35,137 nt of DNA, taken from the NCBI GenBank assembly GCA_022826645.1, contig JAJDUM010000127.1, positions 1-35,137 on the forward strand, in the 5' to 3' direction. The notes beneath the pieces are model-generated. The model was not told the DNA's origin, ran no database searches, and saw only the letters and a list, made by a program, of their open reading frames with translations. Both the position numbers and the translations under genes were made by a program. The DNA comes from Candidatus Poribacteria bacterium. Lineage in GTDB: Bacteria > Poribacteria > WGA-4E > PCPOR2b. This document shows, one piece after another, positions 15,918-23,572 of the stretch (the first letter of the stretch is position 1; the number at the start of each line of letters is the position of its first letter).

Positions 15918-18395
15918 TCATGCAGGACGTTTCAGGGTGAAAAAAAAGCGGCTTCCTTCTCCGAGCTGACTCTCCGCCCAGAGGTGACCGCCGTGGAGTT
16001 CGACGAGATTTTTTACTATCGGTAATCCCAAGCCGATCCCACCACTTTTCGAGTCCGCAGCGCGATGAAAACGATCAAAGATGAAATCCAAATCTGTTGG
16101 GCTGATACCGATGCCCCTATCCTCAACGCAAATCTGAAGCATCTGATCCGACAACGTTGTCACACTGACGCCTACATACTCACCGTTTTCAGTATACTTG
16201 ATAGCATTGTCCAGTAGGTTTGTGATAATCTGCCCCACTTTATCGGCGTCCACATATGCTACCATATCCGAAGCACAGTCTAAATTGACTTGGATGCCTT
16301 TTCTATCTGCTATCGGTTGAATACCCTCGATCACCTCATTAAGAACAGGAGATAGTTTTATTGGTTCAAGCTGCAAGGCAATCTTGCCCGACTCTATCTG
16401 TGAGAGATCCAGTAGATCATTAATCAACCGGATCAGTCTATCGCAGTTATCCTTAACGCGCAACAGGTACCTTGCCTGTTTCTCGGAAAGTTCGCCGCCA
16501 ACCCCGTCAAGCAGATTGTCGACGAACCCTTTGATGTGCGTTAGCGGTGTCCGTAGCTCGTGAGACACATTATCCAAAAACTGAGACTTGAGCGTGTCCA
16601 ATTGCATGAGTTGATCGTACGTTTCCTTCAGAGCCGCAGCAATGTTGTTAAAATCCGAAACTAAATCTCCACTCGTAGCTTTTGGCACTGTACCGCCGTA
16701 GGTGTCCAAGTAGGTCACCATCAATTGTTGCCTCGCGGTTTCCATTGCTTCCGTCCGTGCACTTAGCTGGGCGTAAAGCATCGCATTTTCGATCGCGGTT
16801 GCCCCCTGATGCGCCAGTGTGCCCAAGAGCGCTAAATCTGCCTGCGTATATGGTTCCTCCGATAATTTTTGACCGAGTACCAATATGCCCACTATGTTCT
16901 GATTTTCTTTCGTCCGGGTAACAAAAGGAATCCATACCGCCGATTGGAGAAAGTTGACAAACTCCTCCACCGATTTGGAGGATTCAATGTGGATCAGATC
17001 CCGGTCGAGGGATTGATTTGAAAAGTCAAGCGGTTGTTCTGCCCTTTGAAGTTGTTCAAGTAGGGAGGCATGCAGTGTGAGCGGCGATCCGTTGGGTAGG
17101 GCATCAATCCCGATAGTTGCTTCTGAAACAAACTGGGCACCATCGGTCGGATATGGACCGGATCCACTAACCTGACTGTGCTCGGACTCAAAATAACCTG
17201 ATACGCGATACATGACAACCCCTCGACTGATATGGATTGCTTCTGTTACTTGGCGGAGAAGGGTATCTACTAAGATTTCCAGATCAAGAATTGAGTGCAG
17301 AGCCTGGCTCAGCGCCAAAAGCGTTTGACGATAGTTGTACGCCTCACGATCGAATGCCCGATCTATCACCTTCTGAATCCGTGTCTTAGCGGGGGCAAAA
17401 AGTACAGCGGCAATAAGTACGGAAACAGCCGTGACCGTTCGGGAACGGCCTGCGGTATGAAAAAATATCGTCAAGCCTTGAATGCTCAATAGGTAAATCC
17501 CCAAGGCGAATCCGCTGACAAGGGTATATACAACACTACGATTGATAATGAGCTCAATATTCATCAATCGGTGTCGGATAATTGCTATGAGATAGCAGAT
17601 TGGGATAAGGCATAGCGTGTAGGTTGAAAAGCGAACATAAGGAATCGAGACATCCCATAGCCGTGGAATTGTCAGAAAAAGGGCTTGTGGGAGGGTGCCC
17701 GCAGCAATGCCCAATAGCAGCCATTGTGCTTGACGACGCTGACGCTGAGAAGGAGCAGGCGCAGCGAAGCATGTATGTAGGAGTAACAACTGGCCAGCAA
17801 TCGAGTACGCGAAGACAAACCCTGTGGTCAGGTTATCCAGAGGGGATAACTTTATCAGGAAAAGTTCACGAGTGTACTCATACCCCCGTAGATAGAGGAA
17901 AGACGTGAGCAAGCACAAGGCAACGCCCGGAACGTAGAGAATTTTCAAGAGCCACGGATAACGCCGGACGACTTGCTTTTCTGCCGGAAAAATGAGGAAA
18001 CAGTGGAGAAAAAGGCAGGGAGTAATTGTCGCGGAAACAAACTGGGAGATCGGTACGATCCGACTACTTAGTCTGTCTTCAGAAATGGAGAAGGTGGCAC
18101 CAACTGAGCATATACTCATAAAACCGATGCTCATCAGGTAGGAGATTCGGACAGCTCGGTATGAGACCAAAGCCTGGTTATCTCTCTCTTTTCCATCGGA
18201 GTTCGAAGAGATTTGACCTTGTGATTGTTGCATCCATACGAGCGTTGCGACCACCCATGTGACAAGCCCGATCAGGTAGAAGTATCCGGTCTCCGGTGTG
18301 TCCGGTGCCCTAGCGAAACTCCGTGCCCCTATGATGAGGTATATGCCAGATGCAAGAATATAGAGAATGGTGGTCAGGTCACGCTGAATCTTCAT
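15918..18395 (-). CDS. Multi-TM GAF sensor histidine kinase (orphan)
   Basis: An 825-residue membrane histidine kinase. Residues 10-335 contain about eight hydrophobic segments, with a RHRLMNIELIINRSVVYTLV block near 275-294 that recurs in Chloroflexi-type kinases. A GAF domain spans about 360-545. A coiled-coil linker leads to the dimerisation domain with the phosphorylated His612 in SHELRTPLTH. The ATPase domain has the N box (ITNLLDNAIKY, 724-734), G1 box (DRGIGIS, 759-765), F box (IFDRFHRA) and G2 box (GIGLGLPIV, 786-794), so it looks active. No response regulator is adjacent. The signal is unknown; the membrane module may sense a lipid or envelope state. Confidence 0.93.
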   Translation of the reverse strand: MKIQRDLTTILYILASGIYLIIGARSFARAPDTPETGYFYLIGLVTWVVATLVWMQQSQGQISSNSDGKERDNQALVSYRAVRISYLMSIGFMSICSVGATFSISEDRLSSRIVPISQFVSATITPCLFLHCFLIFPAEKQVVRRYPWLLKILYVPGVALCLLTSFLYLRGYEYTRELFLIKLSPLDNLTTGFVFAYSIAGQLLLLHTCFAAPAPSQRQRRQAQWLLLGIAAGTLPQALFLTIPRLWDVSIPYVRFSTYTLCLIPICYLIAIIRHRLMNIELIINRSVVYTLVSGFALGIYLLSIQGLTIFFHTAGRSRTVTAVSVLIAAVLFAPAKTRIQKVIDRAFDREAYNYRQTLLALSQALHSILDLEILVDTLLRQVTEAIHISRGVVMYRVSGYFESEHSQVSGSGPYPTDGAQFVSEATIGIDALPNGSPLTLHASLLEQLQRAEQPLDFSNQSLDRDLIHIESSKSVEEFVNFLQSAVWIPFVTRTKENQNIVGILVLGQKLSEEPYTQADLALLGTLAHQGATAIENAMLYAQLSARTEAMETARQQLMVTYLDTYGGTVPKATSGDLVSDFNNIAAALKETYDQLMQLDTLKSQFLDNVSHELRTPLTHIKGFVDNLLDGVGGELSEKQARYLLRVKDNCDRLIRLINDLLDLSQIESGKIALQLEPIKLSPVLNEVIEGIQPIADRKGIQVNLDCASDMVAYVDADKVGQIITNLLDNAIKYTENGEYVGVSVTTLSDQMLQICVEDRGIGISPTDLDFIFDRFHRAADSKSGGIGLGLPIVKNLVELHGGHLWAESQLGEGSRFFFTLKRPA

Positions 18396-18413
18396 CGAAA
18401 TCTATGCAGTGGA

Positions 18414-18438
18414 GCCTCCCCACCCAAACCGGGAAGGC
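18414..18438. repeat. CCTCCC/GGGAAGG hairpin element (copy 2)
   Basis: GCCTCCC at 18414-18420 pairs with GGGAAGGC at 18431-18438 with one bulged A and a 10-base loop. It lies in the 72-base gap between the HD gene and the histidine kinase and is flanked by CGACTACATCTCC, similar to the flank of the hairpin at 8773-8794. It could affect read-through from the HD gene. Confidence 0.5.
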
Positions 18439-18467
18439 GACTACATCTCCTTTTTGGCATAGATCAG

Positions 18468-19025
18468 TTAGCTCTTGAGTCCTGCCTCCAAACAGGGACG
18501 GTAGTAGACAAGGTCAGGTGTCACAGCATCTGGATCTTTACCCATCTCATCATAACGGCGCAAGCGCACCGCATCAGCGAAGTGAGGCAAGGATTCAAAT
18601 GCTCTGACTTCGGCTTCTGTCAATGGGCCACCTTGGCGCTCTAAACTGCGGACGGAGACGGGGGACAATTTGCTGAAATAACTCGGCTCCACCGCACAGA
18701 GATACCGTTTCGCGGGCACATGTAGCCGCGCAGGTTCCGTAACCGCGGGTACAAAGTAGGGATCTAAGAGTGCAGCGACAAGCTCTTCATGTTTATCATC
18801 GATCCCCTGCGCCACTATCTCCTGTGGTATATCGTGAGCAAGATGACCATAATCGTGTAGAATAGCAGCCGCTATCAAGGTATCATGAGCGCCATCTTTC
18901 TCGGCTGCGTGGGCGGTTTGTAGCGCGTGCTGTTGTTGTGTAACCTGTTCGCCACCTTCATAAAGTTGATCGCCGTTTATCTGAAACGCTTCAAAGATCT
19001 CGTCGATAATATTTACTTTCTTCAT
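18468..19025 (-). CDS. PhnZ-like HD-domain oxygenase (phosphonate-type)
   Basis: A 185-residue HD-domain protein that matches the PhnZ/TmpB type (mixed-valent di-iron oxygenases that cleave the C-P bond of hydroxylated phosphonates) better than an ordinary phosphohydrolase. Candidate metal ligands are His33 (QQHALQ), His57 and Asp58 (LHDYGH), His79 (DDKHEE), His102 (LHVPAKRYL) and Asp159 (RRYDEMGK). AKRYL with Lys106, SYFSKLSP, LERQGGPLTEAE and the YDEMGK end are PhnZ-family blocks. Against PhnZ as I remember it, the Tyr-x-Gly-Glu lid has one extra residue here (YEGGE). AGAGGAAAAGAG precedes the ATG. A PhyH dioxygenase two genes upstream could be its PhnY-like partner. Substrate unproven. Confidence 0.75.
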   Translation of the reverse strand: MKKVNIIDEIFEAFQINGDQLYEGGEQVTQQQHALQTAHAAEKDGAHDTLIAAAILHDYGHLAHDIPQEIVAQGIDDKHEELVAALLDPYFVPAVTEPARLHVPAKRYLCAVEPSYFSKLSPVSVRSLERQGGPLTEAEVRAFESLPHFADAVRLRRYDEMGKDPDAVTPDLVYYRPCLEAGLKS

Positions 19026-19074
19026 CTCTTTTCCTCTTGTGCGTGTGTAGAATAGCTAAAGTCTACGTCGGCTG

Positions 19075-20121
19075 TTAAAGAACTATCTCTCGCTCATTTC
19101 TTGCCGATTCGTAGCATCCATCAATTAATCGCTGTAAATTCAGCAGTTGTCGGGAGTCCTGCATGGTCCAAGAGGAGCCGGTTTTTAGGGATTGGATAAT
19201 GTCGGCGTCTTGATTCCGGATGCTCTCACCCCAGCCGCTACTTTCCGTCAACTTTGGCGTTTTATCGACGACTTCGCCGCTCTCGTCCACCGTTACAATG
19301 AACGGTTCGCTGTTGATTTTACCTTTGGTCGTTACCATCTCAAAACAGTGGGGCGGAGGCCGATCATCGCACCAGTTTCCCTCGAGTACGCAGGTGGATC
19401 CATCGTCGAACCGAACAAGTGCCATAAATAAATCTTCGACATTAAACCGCTCCCTTATCTCCGGTGAAGCGAGGGGTCCCCGTTTTCCGGGAAACAGACG
19501 CCCCATGGAAGCACTCACTGAGACCGGATTCGGGGAACCGCCTACCCAGATAGCAAGGTCCAGCGCGTGTATCAGTGTAGAGGCGAGGACACCACCAGCA
19601 GAGCTGCTGAGATAATAGTGAGGTCCCCACCAAGGTGGATTAACATGGCAGCCCCAGACTTTACTGTACACAGGCGTTCCTATCTCACCGGATGCTACCA
19701 AGTCGTGGAGATAACCAGAGGTAGCCATGTACCGCATATTTGTACCAAGCTGTACCTGACGACCAAGTCGTTCCGCTGTCTCAAGCACCGTTTCTGCTTC
19801 CTCTGCATTTCTCATGAACGGTTTCTCACACAGGACATCCGCCCCCGCTTCAAGCGCGGCAAGTGCCATCTGCATGTGCGTATTCGGCATCGTGGCAACA
19901 ATTACCAAATCGAGTTCACCCGGTGCGAGCATCGCCTTGAAATCGTTGGCTGCTTCTGCTTGGGGCCACAGCTCCTTTGCATTCTGTAACCGTTCCGGAC
20001 TGAGATCGCAGAACGCACTTACCACAGCCATTTCCATGCCTAATTCCTTGATGACGTTTAAGTGGTTAGTACCTTGTGCGCCGCAACCAATCACACCAAC
20101 TTTTACTGGCGATGCCATCAT
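19075..20121 (-). CDS. Gfo/Idh/MocA-family oxidoreductase
   Basis: A 348-residue NAD(P)-dependent dehydrogenase of the Gfo/Idh/MocA family. The Rossmann motif VGVIGCGAQGTNH is at the N-terminus, VIVATMPNTHMQMALAALEA near 75-95 and the catalytic DVLCEKPF near 97-104. The C-terminal sheet domain includes SSAGGVLASTLIHALDLAIW, whose His is the usual acid or base. These enzymes oxidise or reduce sugars, inositols and related polyols. I chose the ATG at 20121 because AGGAG lies 5 bases upstream; the reading frame stays open to 20217, but that extension is not Rossmann-like. It lies between the PhyH and HD genes, so it may act in the same pathway. Substrate unknown. Confidence 0.9.
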   Translation of the reverse strand: MMASPVKVGVIGCGAQGTNHLNVIKELGMEMAVVSAFCDLSPERLQNAKELWPQAEAANDFKAMLAPGELDLVIVATMPNTHMQMALAALEAGADVLCEKPFMRNAEEAETVLETAERLGRQVQLGTNMRYMATSGYLHDLVASGEIGTPVYSKVWGCHVNPPWWGPHYYLSSSAGGVLASTLIHALDLAIWVGGSPNPVSVSASMGRLFPGKRGPLASPEIRERFNVEDLFMALVRFDDGSTCVLEGNWCDDRPPPHCFEMVTTKGKINSEPFIVTVDESGEVVDKTPKLTESSGWGESIRNQDADIIQSLKTGSSWTMQDSRQLLNLQRLIDGCYESARNEREIVL

Positions 20122-20242
20122 GTGTACTCCTGTTTTAGAACTGTCCACTTTTATTCGTATGTTTTCTGTTTCGCATACGCATTTATAGTGGACCTTAGAA
20201 TTAATGAGACACTCCAAATCCCGATTTATCGAGTCCCGTTTC

Positions 20243-20344
20243 GCCTGCCTGGTCTCGGCACGGACTCCCGATGGAATCGGGGCAGGCTAAGTCGGCACCG
20301 GTGCGGTTGAAAACCGCACCTACCGGGGAGCACAGCTACCCGGT
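20243..20344 (-). repeat. Triple-hairpin intergenic element
   Basis: Three inverted repeats follow one another between the PhyH and Gfo/Idh genes. GCCTGCC/GGCAGGC (20243-20249 and 20281-20287) encloses CCCGAT-GGA-ATCGGG (20267-20281, sharing one base). A 9-bp perfect stem GGTGCGGTT/AACCGCACC lies at 20300-20320 with a 3-base loop. ACCGGG/CCCGGT at 20322-20344 covers the PhyH stop codon. No T-run follows, so processing, partial termination or a mobile palindromic repeat are the options. Confidence 0.7.
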
Positions 20345-21130
20345 CCAATTTTCGCACCCCCGGAAAGGCATGTGGAATCCGTCCACATACTTTGGACGTG
20401 GTGCGTAGTGGTTCACGCCAGGAACGAACTCTCCTCTCAGTAGAAATGCACACGGCCACGGTTCCTTGGACGTAATTCGTGTGCTTGTTGGAATGTACCG
20501 AATCGTCAGACCACAACGCCGCTGTGTTGAGGTATTGGGGTTGGACCCGTGGATAATGTTTGGATGATGTACAGAAACATCGCCAGCTTTAAGTACAAAA
20601 TCGATGGCTTGGGAGTCATCAACTAATGCAGGATCCATGTGCGAGCTTAGGACATTAGGAACATCAACGCTGCGCTGCATTTCATGCAATTCCATTCGAT
20701 GTGTACCGGGGATAACGCGCATACAACCGTTAGTTGGGGTAGAATCATCGACCGCAAGCCACAGCGTAACAACCTCCATCGGTGCCAGGGGCCAATAGCT
20801 ACCGTCCTGATGCCATAACACGGGTCTTCCATCGGTGGGTGGTTTGCTGATGTAGTGAGAAGCAAATAGGGCGATGTTTGGACCGATAAACATCTCCGCG
20901 ATATCGAGTAAACGAGAATCGCTAATCAGTCGGACCCAGAACGGATCCTCCCGAACGAGGCGATGGTGTAAGTGCTCGGGGCGCAACTCCGGGTTCTTCT
21001 CAAGCAGCCAATCGACGTGGTTGCTTGTCTCGTGGATCAGGCCCGGGTCAAGAACGTCCCGAAAAATCGCATAGCCATCACGTTCATACTGGTCTTTGAC
21101 CGAGGAATGTATTTTCGATGAGTTATTCAT
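20336..21130 (-). CDS. Phytanoyl-CoA dioxygenase (PhyH) family Fe/2-oxoglutarate oxygenase
   Basis: A 264-residue PhyH-type oxygenase, which hydroxylates a substrate using Fe(II), 2-oxoglutarate and oxygen. The double-stranded beta-helix holds the iron triad His107 and Asp109 (LWHQDGSYWPL) and His194 (NIIHGSNPN), with Arg204/205 behind it to bind 2-oxoglutarate. VTLWLAVDDSTPTNGCMRVI and PGTHR are family hallmarks. The ATG at 21130 has AAAGGAAA upstream and replaces a 17-residue longer reading frame. Relatives include PhnY and TmpA (phosphonate hydroxylases) and ectoine hydroxylase. With the PhnZ-like gene two genes on, a phosphonate substrate is plausible but not shown. Confidence 0.9.
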   Translation of the reverse strand: MNNSSKIHSSVKDQYERDGYAIFRDVLDPGLIHETSNHVDWLLEKNPELRPEHLHHRLVREDPFWVRLISDSRLLDIAEMFIGPNIALFASHYISKPPTDGRPVLWHQDGSYWPLAPMEVVTLWLAVDDSTPTNGCMRVIPGTHRMELHEMQRSVDVPNVLSSHMDPALVDDSQAIDFVLKAGDVSVHHPNIIHGSNPNTSTQRRCGLTIRYIPTSTRITSKEPWPCAFLLRGEFVPGVNHYAPRPKYVDGFHMPFRGCENWTG

Positions 21131-21290
21131 CTGGTTTCCTTTCGCAATACATATAGGGACCGATATATCATGTATAAGCAATCTTCACCCGATCCGAATG
21201 GTGTCATTCTAGCATGGATGCGAACCTTGTGTAAAGCGAACTTCTACGACTGTAATGGAGAATCGCTTTAGCCCCGCCAGAAAATTGAGG

Positions 21291-21764
21291 TTAATGGCTG
21301 GATTCCTTTTTTTCAATTGGGACCTGCATTAATTCTAAGATGTATCCATCTGGATCTTTGAAGAATACTACATACACGACGCCCCATTCTAAGTCAAAAC
21401 TAACTGGCTCCGATATAAACTCAACGCCTTTTGCTTTCAAATCTTGGTAGGCTGCCCACACATCTGGCACACCGAAGCAGAGATGTGAGTGAGCGACGTC
21501 TCCCAATTGTGCGTCAGACACTTTGCCTTCAGGTGCGACGTATTGCTGCAAGTCGAGCATAACTCCCGGCGTTTCCGGTGCTATCAAGCGTACGACTTCC
21601 ATAATTACACCCGGTTTGCCAGCCATGTTCGAGATAGTGTCTCCCTCCAAGTGATGCCGTTCTACCTCTTTCAGTCCGAGCATATCGCAATAAAATGTCA
21701 GTGAGTGATTCATATCACTCACTGTTACTGATACATGGTCCAGAATGTTGACGGAAGTAATCAT
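21291..21764 (-). CDS. VOC (glyoxalase/bleomycin-resistance fold) family protein
   Basis: A 157-residue vicinal-oxygen-chelate protein with two beta-alpha-beta-beta-beta modules. The first begins ILDHVSVTVSDMNHSLTFY with ligand His10; the second begins HSHLCFGVPDVWAAYQDL with His94, and FFKDPDGYILELMQ supplies Glu144. The second acidic ligand of module one is unclear (DLQQY at 71-75). Members include glyoxalase I, methylmalonyl-CoA epimerase and ring-cleavage dioxygenases; the function here cannot be fixed. GGAGGAGG lies before the ATG, a very strong ribosome site. It is the first gene of the minus-strand cluster, 160 bases before the PhyH gene. Confidence 0.9.
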   Translation of the reverse strand: MITSVNILDHVSVTVSDMNHSLTFYCDMLGLKEVERHHLEGDTISNMAGKPGVIMEVVRLIAPETPGVMLDLQQYVAPEGKVSDAQLGDVAHSHLCFGVPDVWAAYQDLKAKGVEFISEPVSFDLEWGVVYVVFFKDPDGYILELMQVPIEKKESSH

Positions 21765-21905
21765 GTCAAACCTCCTCCATTGCCTATTATGTGTAAGTTC
21801 AACGAAAATGTGTTGAGTGCGTCTTTCCGAATCGACGGGGATTTGTCATAGGTGCGTGAGACAGAATTGACGCAAAATATCGCCGTTGGTATTCAAGGAT
21901 TGTAG

Positions 21906-21934
21906 TTGCCGCGCGTCGAATTCTTAGGTATAAT
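21906..21934 (+). promoter_or_regulatory. Sigma-70 promoter upstream of the 162-residue gene
   Basis: TTGCCG at 21906-21911 and a perfect TATAAT at 21929-21934 are 17 bases apart. A small palindrome, GGTAT-A-ATACC, covers the -10 box, which could be an operator. The coding start at 21976 lies about 35 bases after the expected transcript start. Confidence 0.6.
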
Positions 21935-21975
21935 ACCCTATCTATCCTAGACCTGTAAACCGGGGAGTACCGCCC

Positions 21976-22467
21976 GTGCTATTTCGACGCAAAGAGAAAA
22001 ATCCAAGCAGTTCCTCATCACCCAATGAAGAAAATAAAGTGCTGGATCTTGATCTTCAGGCACACAAATATAGCATCCAGTTTGATATTTCTCCAGAAAT
22101 ATCTTATCTGAATGACGCACTCCCCAATTTACTCCCCGAATTTTTACCCCTATTTGAAGGGTTCCCAGACGATGTCTGGATTTCACAGCAAGCCGTTGAC
22201 GAGGGGCTGGATTTCTGCCAGGTCAACTTCTGGGCTTTTGCCGAAGAACCCGACCCTCTCAAGGCGTTTTCTATCTGGTTTCAGGCTTTTTTTCGGGATG
22301 AGCGAATTATTAATCTTATGGAGCGTTTTGTTCAACACGCGCTTGAAGATTCCGATGAGATGGAAATTGTGCTACTCGATTGGGCGCGGATTCACGTAAC
22401 CGAGGAGGAAGCGCGGAGCGCGGCCGAGAGCGAGCACATATCAAGACAATCAGCATCCGGGTCGTAG
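21976..22467 (+). CDS. Hypothetical acidic cytoplasmic protein
   Basis: A 163-residue protein I do not recognise. It starts at GTG with GGGGAG ten bases upstream. The N-terminus is basic and serine-rich (FRRKEKNPSSSSSP), and the rest is acidic and aromatic (DLDLQAHKYSIQFDIS; FCQVNFWAFAEEPDPLKAFSIWFQAFF), with probable amphipathic helices and no membrane segment or signal peptide. The final part (EEEARSAAESEHIS) is a charged helix. It has its own good promoter and is followed by another promoter before lolA, so it is probably a single-gene unit. No metal or nucleotide motif is visible. Confidence 0.6.
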   Translation: MLFRRKEKNPSSSSSPNEENKVLDLDLQAHKYSIQFDISPEISYLNDALPNLLPEFLPLFEGFPDDVWISQQAVDEGLDFCQVNFWAFAEEPDPLKAFSIWFQAFFRDERIINLMERFVQHALEDSDEMEIVLLDWARIHVTEEEARSAAESEHISRQSASGS

Positions 22468-22478
22468 GAAAAACGGCG

Positions 22479-22507
22479 TTGACAAACATCATTGAGGGTG
22501 CTATACT
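22479..22507 (+). promoter_or_regulatory. Consensus sigma-70 promoter ahead of lolA
   Basis: A perfect TTGACA at 22479-22484 and TATACT at 22502-22507 are separated by 17 bases. Transcription from about 22514 would give lolA a leader of roughly 238 bases. This is the best promoter in the window and may drive the long plus-strand run up to anmK. Confidence 0.65.
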
Positions 22508-22751
22508 GCTGAAATCATATATCGTGAACAGAATTTACGCACTTCAGAGAGCAGTTGTGCTAGCCCCACAACACCTAGTACATAGCTCCTAATAACGACG
22601 ACACTCCCACGCATTATTCTTGTGTCCTAAATGGATAACGTATGACTGTGTAAGTCGCGATGAGTTTATCGAAGTTTACACCAAGAAGTCATTGGTTGTT
22701 TATCAGCTCTGTAAAGGAGAGCGGTTGGGGTAAACACGCCGCAGAATCGCA

Positions 22752-23462
22752 ATGAAATCGTCCTACTTTTCCTATGTTTTTTCATTCCTATTAATTATTA
22801 GTGCCAACAACGGGGTCACCGATACTATCGAAAACGTGTTTCATAATTTCAAGGCAGCCTACGAAAAATCGAAGAACTTTAGTGCAGACTTTGAGGAGAC
22901 TACGTTGCGAGCCGGAAACAAGAGTATTGCCCGCGGACGATTATTGTTTAGCAAGCCGAACTTGCTACGCAAGGAATATGTCAGCCACAAAGATCCCTCG
23001 CAGCTTGCACAGCTCATAGTTCTTGATGGTGAATACTCATGGTCCTATACGCCACTTCTTAGCCAAGTCAACAAGATGAAATGGGGAAGAGCCAACCGCA
23101 AGGAGCTGTACCCGGGGCTTGGGACATCGTTAGACGAAGCTTCTGAAAAATTTAACATGCAGCTAGTGCCGGATGAAATAGCAAATCCGAAGGGAATTTA
23201 TCGTATCAAGCTGACCCCGAAACCGCAGTTGCCGGTTGCTTCTAATACCAACGCACCACGTGAGATTATTGAAATATGGGTAAGATCCGATGAATGGTTA
23301 CCGGTACAATTCGGATACCAAACGGAGGGCGAAGATGAAGGCAATATTAGCGTCATTGTTGCTCTTGCTAAGATCCAGCGAGATATTGAAATGGATGCTG
23401 AGTCATTCAAATTCGTAGCCCCTGCCGACGCTGAAGTGATTGACCTTTCTGCAAACCAGTGA
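22752..23462 (+). CDS. lolA: Outer-membrane lipoprotein carrier protein LolA
   Basis: A 236-residue LolA family protein, the periplasmic shuttle that takes lipoproteins from the LolCDE release complex to the outer membrane. A signal peptide covers about residues 1-22 (SYFSYVFSFLLIISANNG). The open beta-barrel is seen in KNFSADFEETTLRAG, GRLLFSKPNLLRKEY, LVLDGEYSWSYTPLLSQV and the late strands with EIWVRSDEWLPVQF. Length is slightly above the usual 200. No clear ribosome site lies next to the ATG; GGAG is about 30 bases upstream and the frame closes at 22731, so the start is constrained. It is followed by pgsA, consistent with an envelope-biogenesis unit. Confidence 0.88.
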   Translation: MKSSYFSYVFSFLLIISANNGVTDTIENVFHNFKAAYEKSKNFSADFEETTLRAGNKSIARGRLLFSKPNLLRKEYVSHKDPSQLAQLIVLDGEYSWSYTPLLSQVNKMKWGRANRKELYPGLGTSLDEASEKFNMQLVPDEIANPKGIYRIKLTPKPQLPVASNTNAPREIIEIWVRSDEWLPVQFGYQTEGEDEGNISVIVALAKIQRDIEMDAESFKFVAPADAEVIDLSANQ

Positions 23463-23572
23463 ATGGCTAATTGCAGTACCGGACATATCAAATTCAAGTG
23501 TATACCCCCTTTGATTAGTGCCCCTAAATCGACGTGTGAAATGTTCGCCCATGAAAGAGGTAATGCAAGCGT

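Noticed and set aside
18468..19025. Reading of the HD protein as a plain (p)ppGpp or nucleotide phosphohydrolase
   Set aside because: The AKRYL, SKLSP and LERQGGP blocks belong to the PhnZ-type group and are not expected in those families.
20122..20217. N-terminal extension of the Gfo/Idh protein
   Set aside because: The extra residues precede the Rossmann strand and are cysteine-rich and unlike the family, while the ATG at 20121 has AGGAG just upstream.
20226..20516. A 96-codon minus-strand reading frame across the hairpin region
   Set aside because: It overlaps the PhyH coding end in another frame, has no ribosome site, and is arginine-rich as expected from out-of-frame reading.
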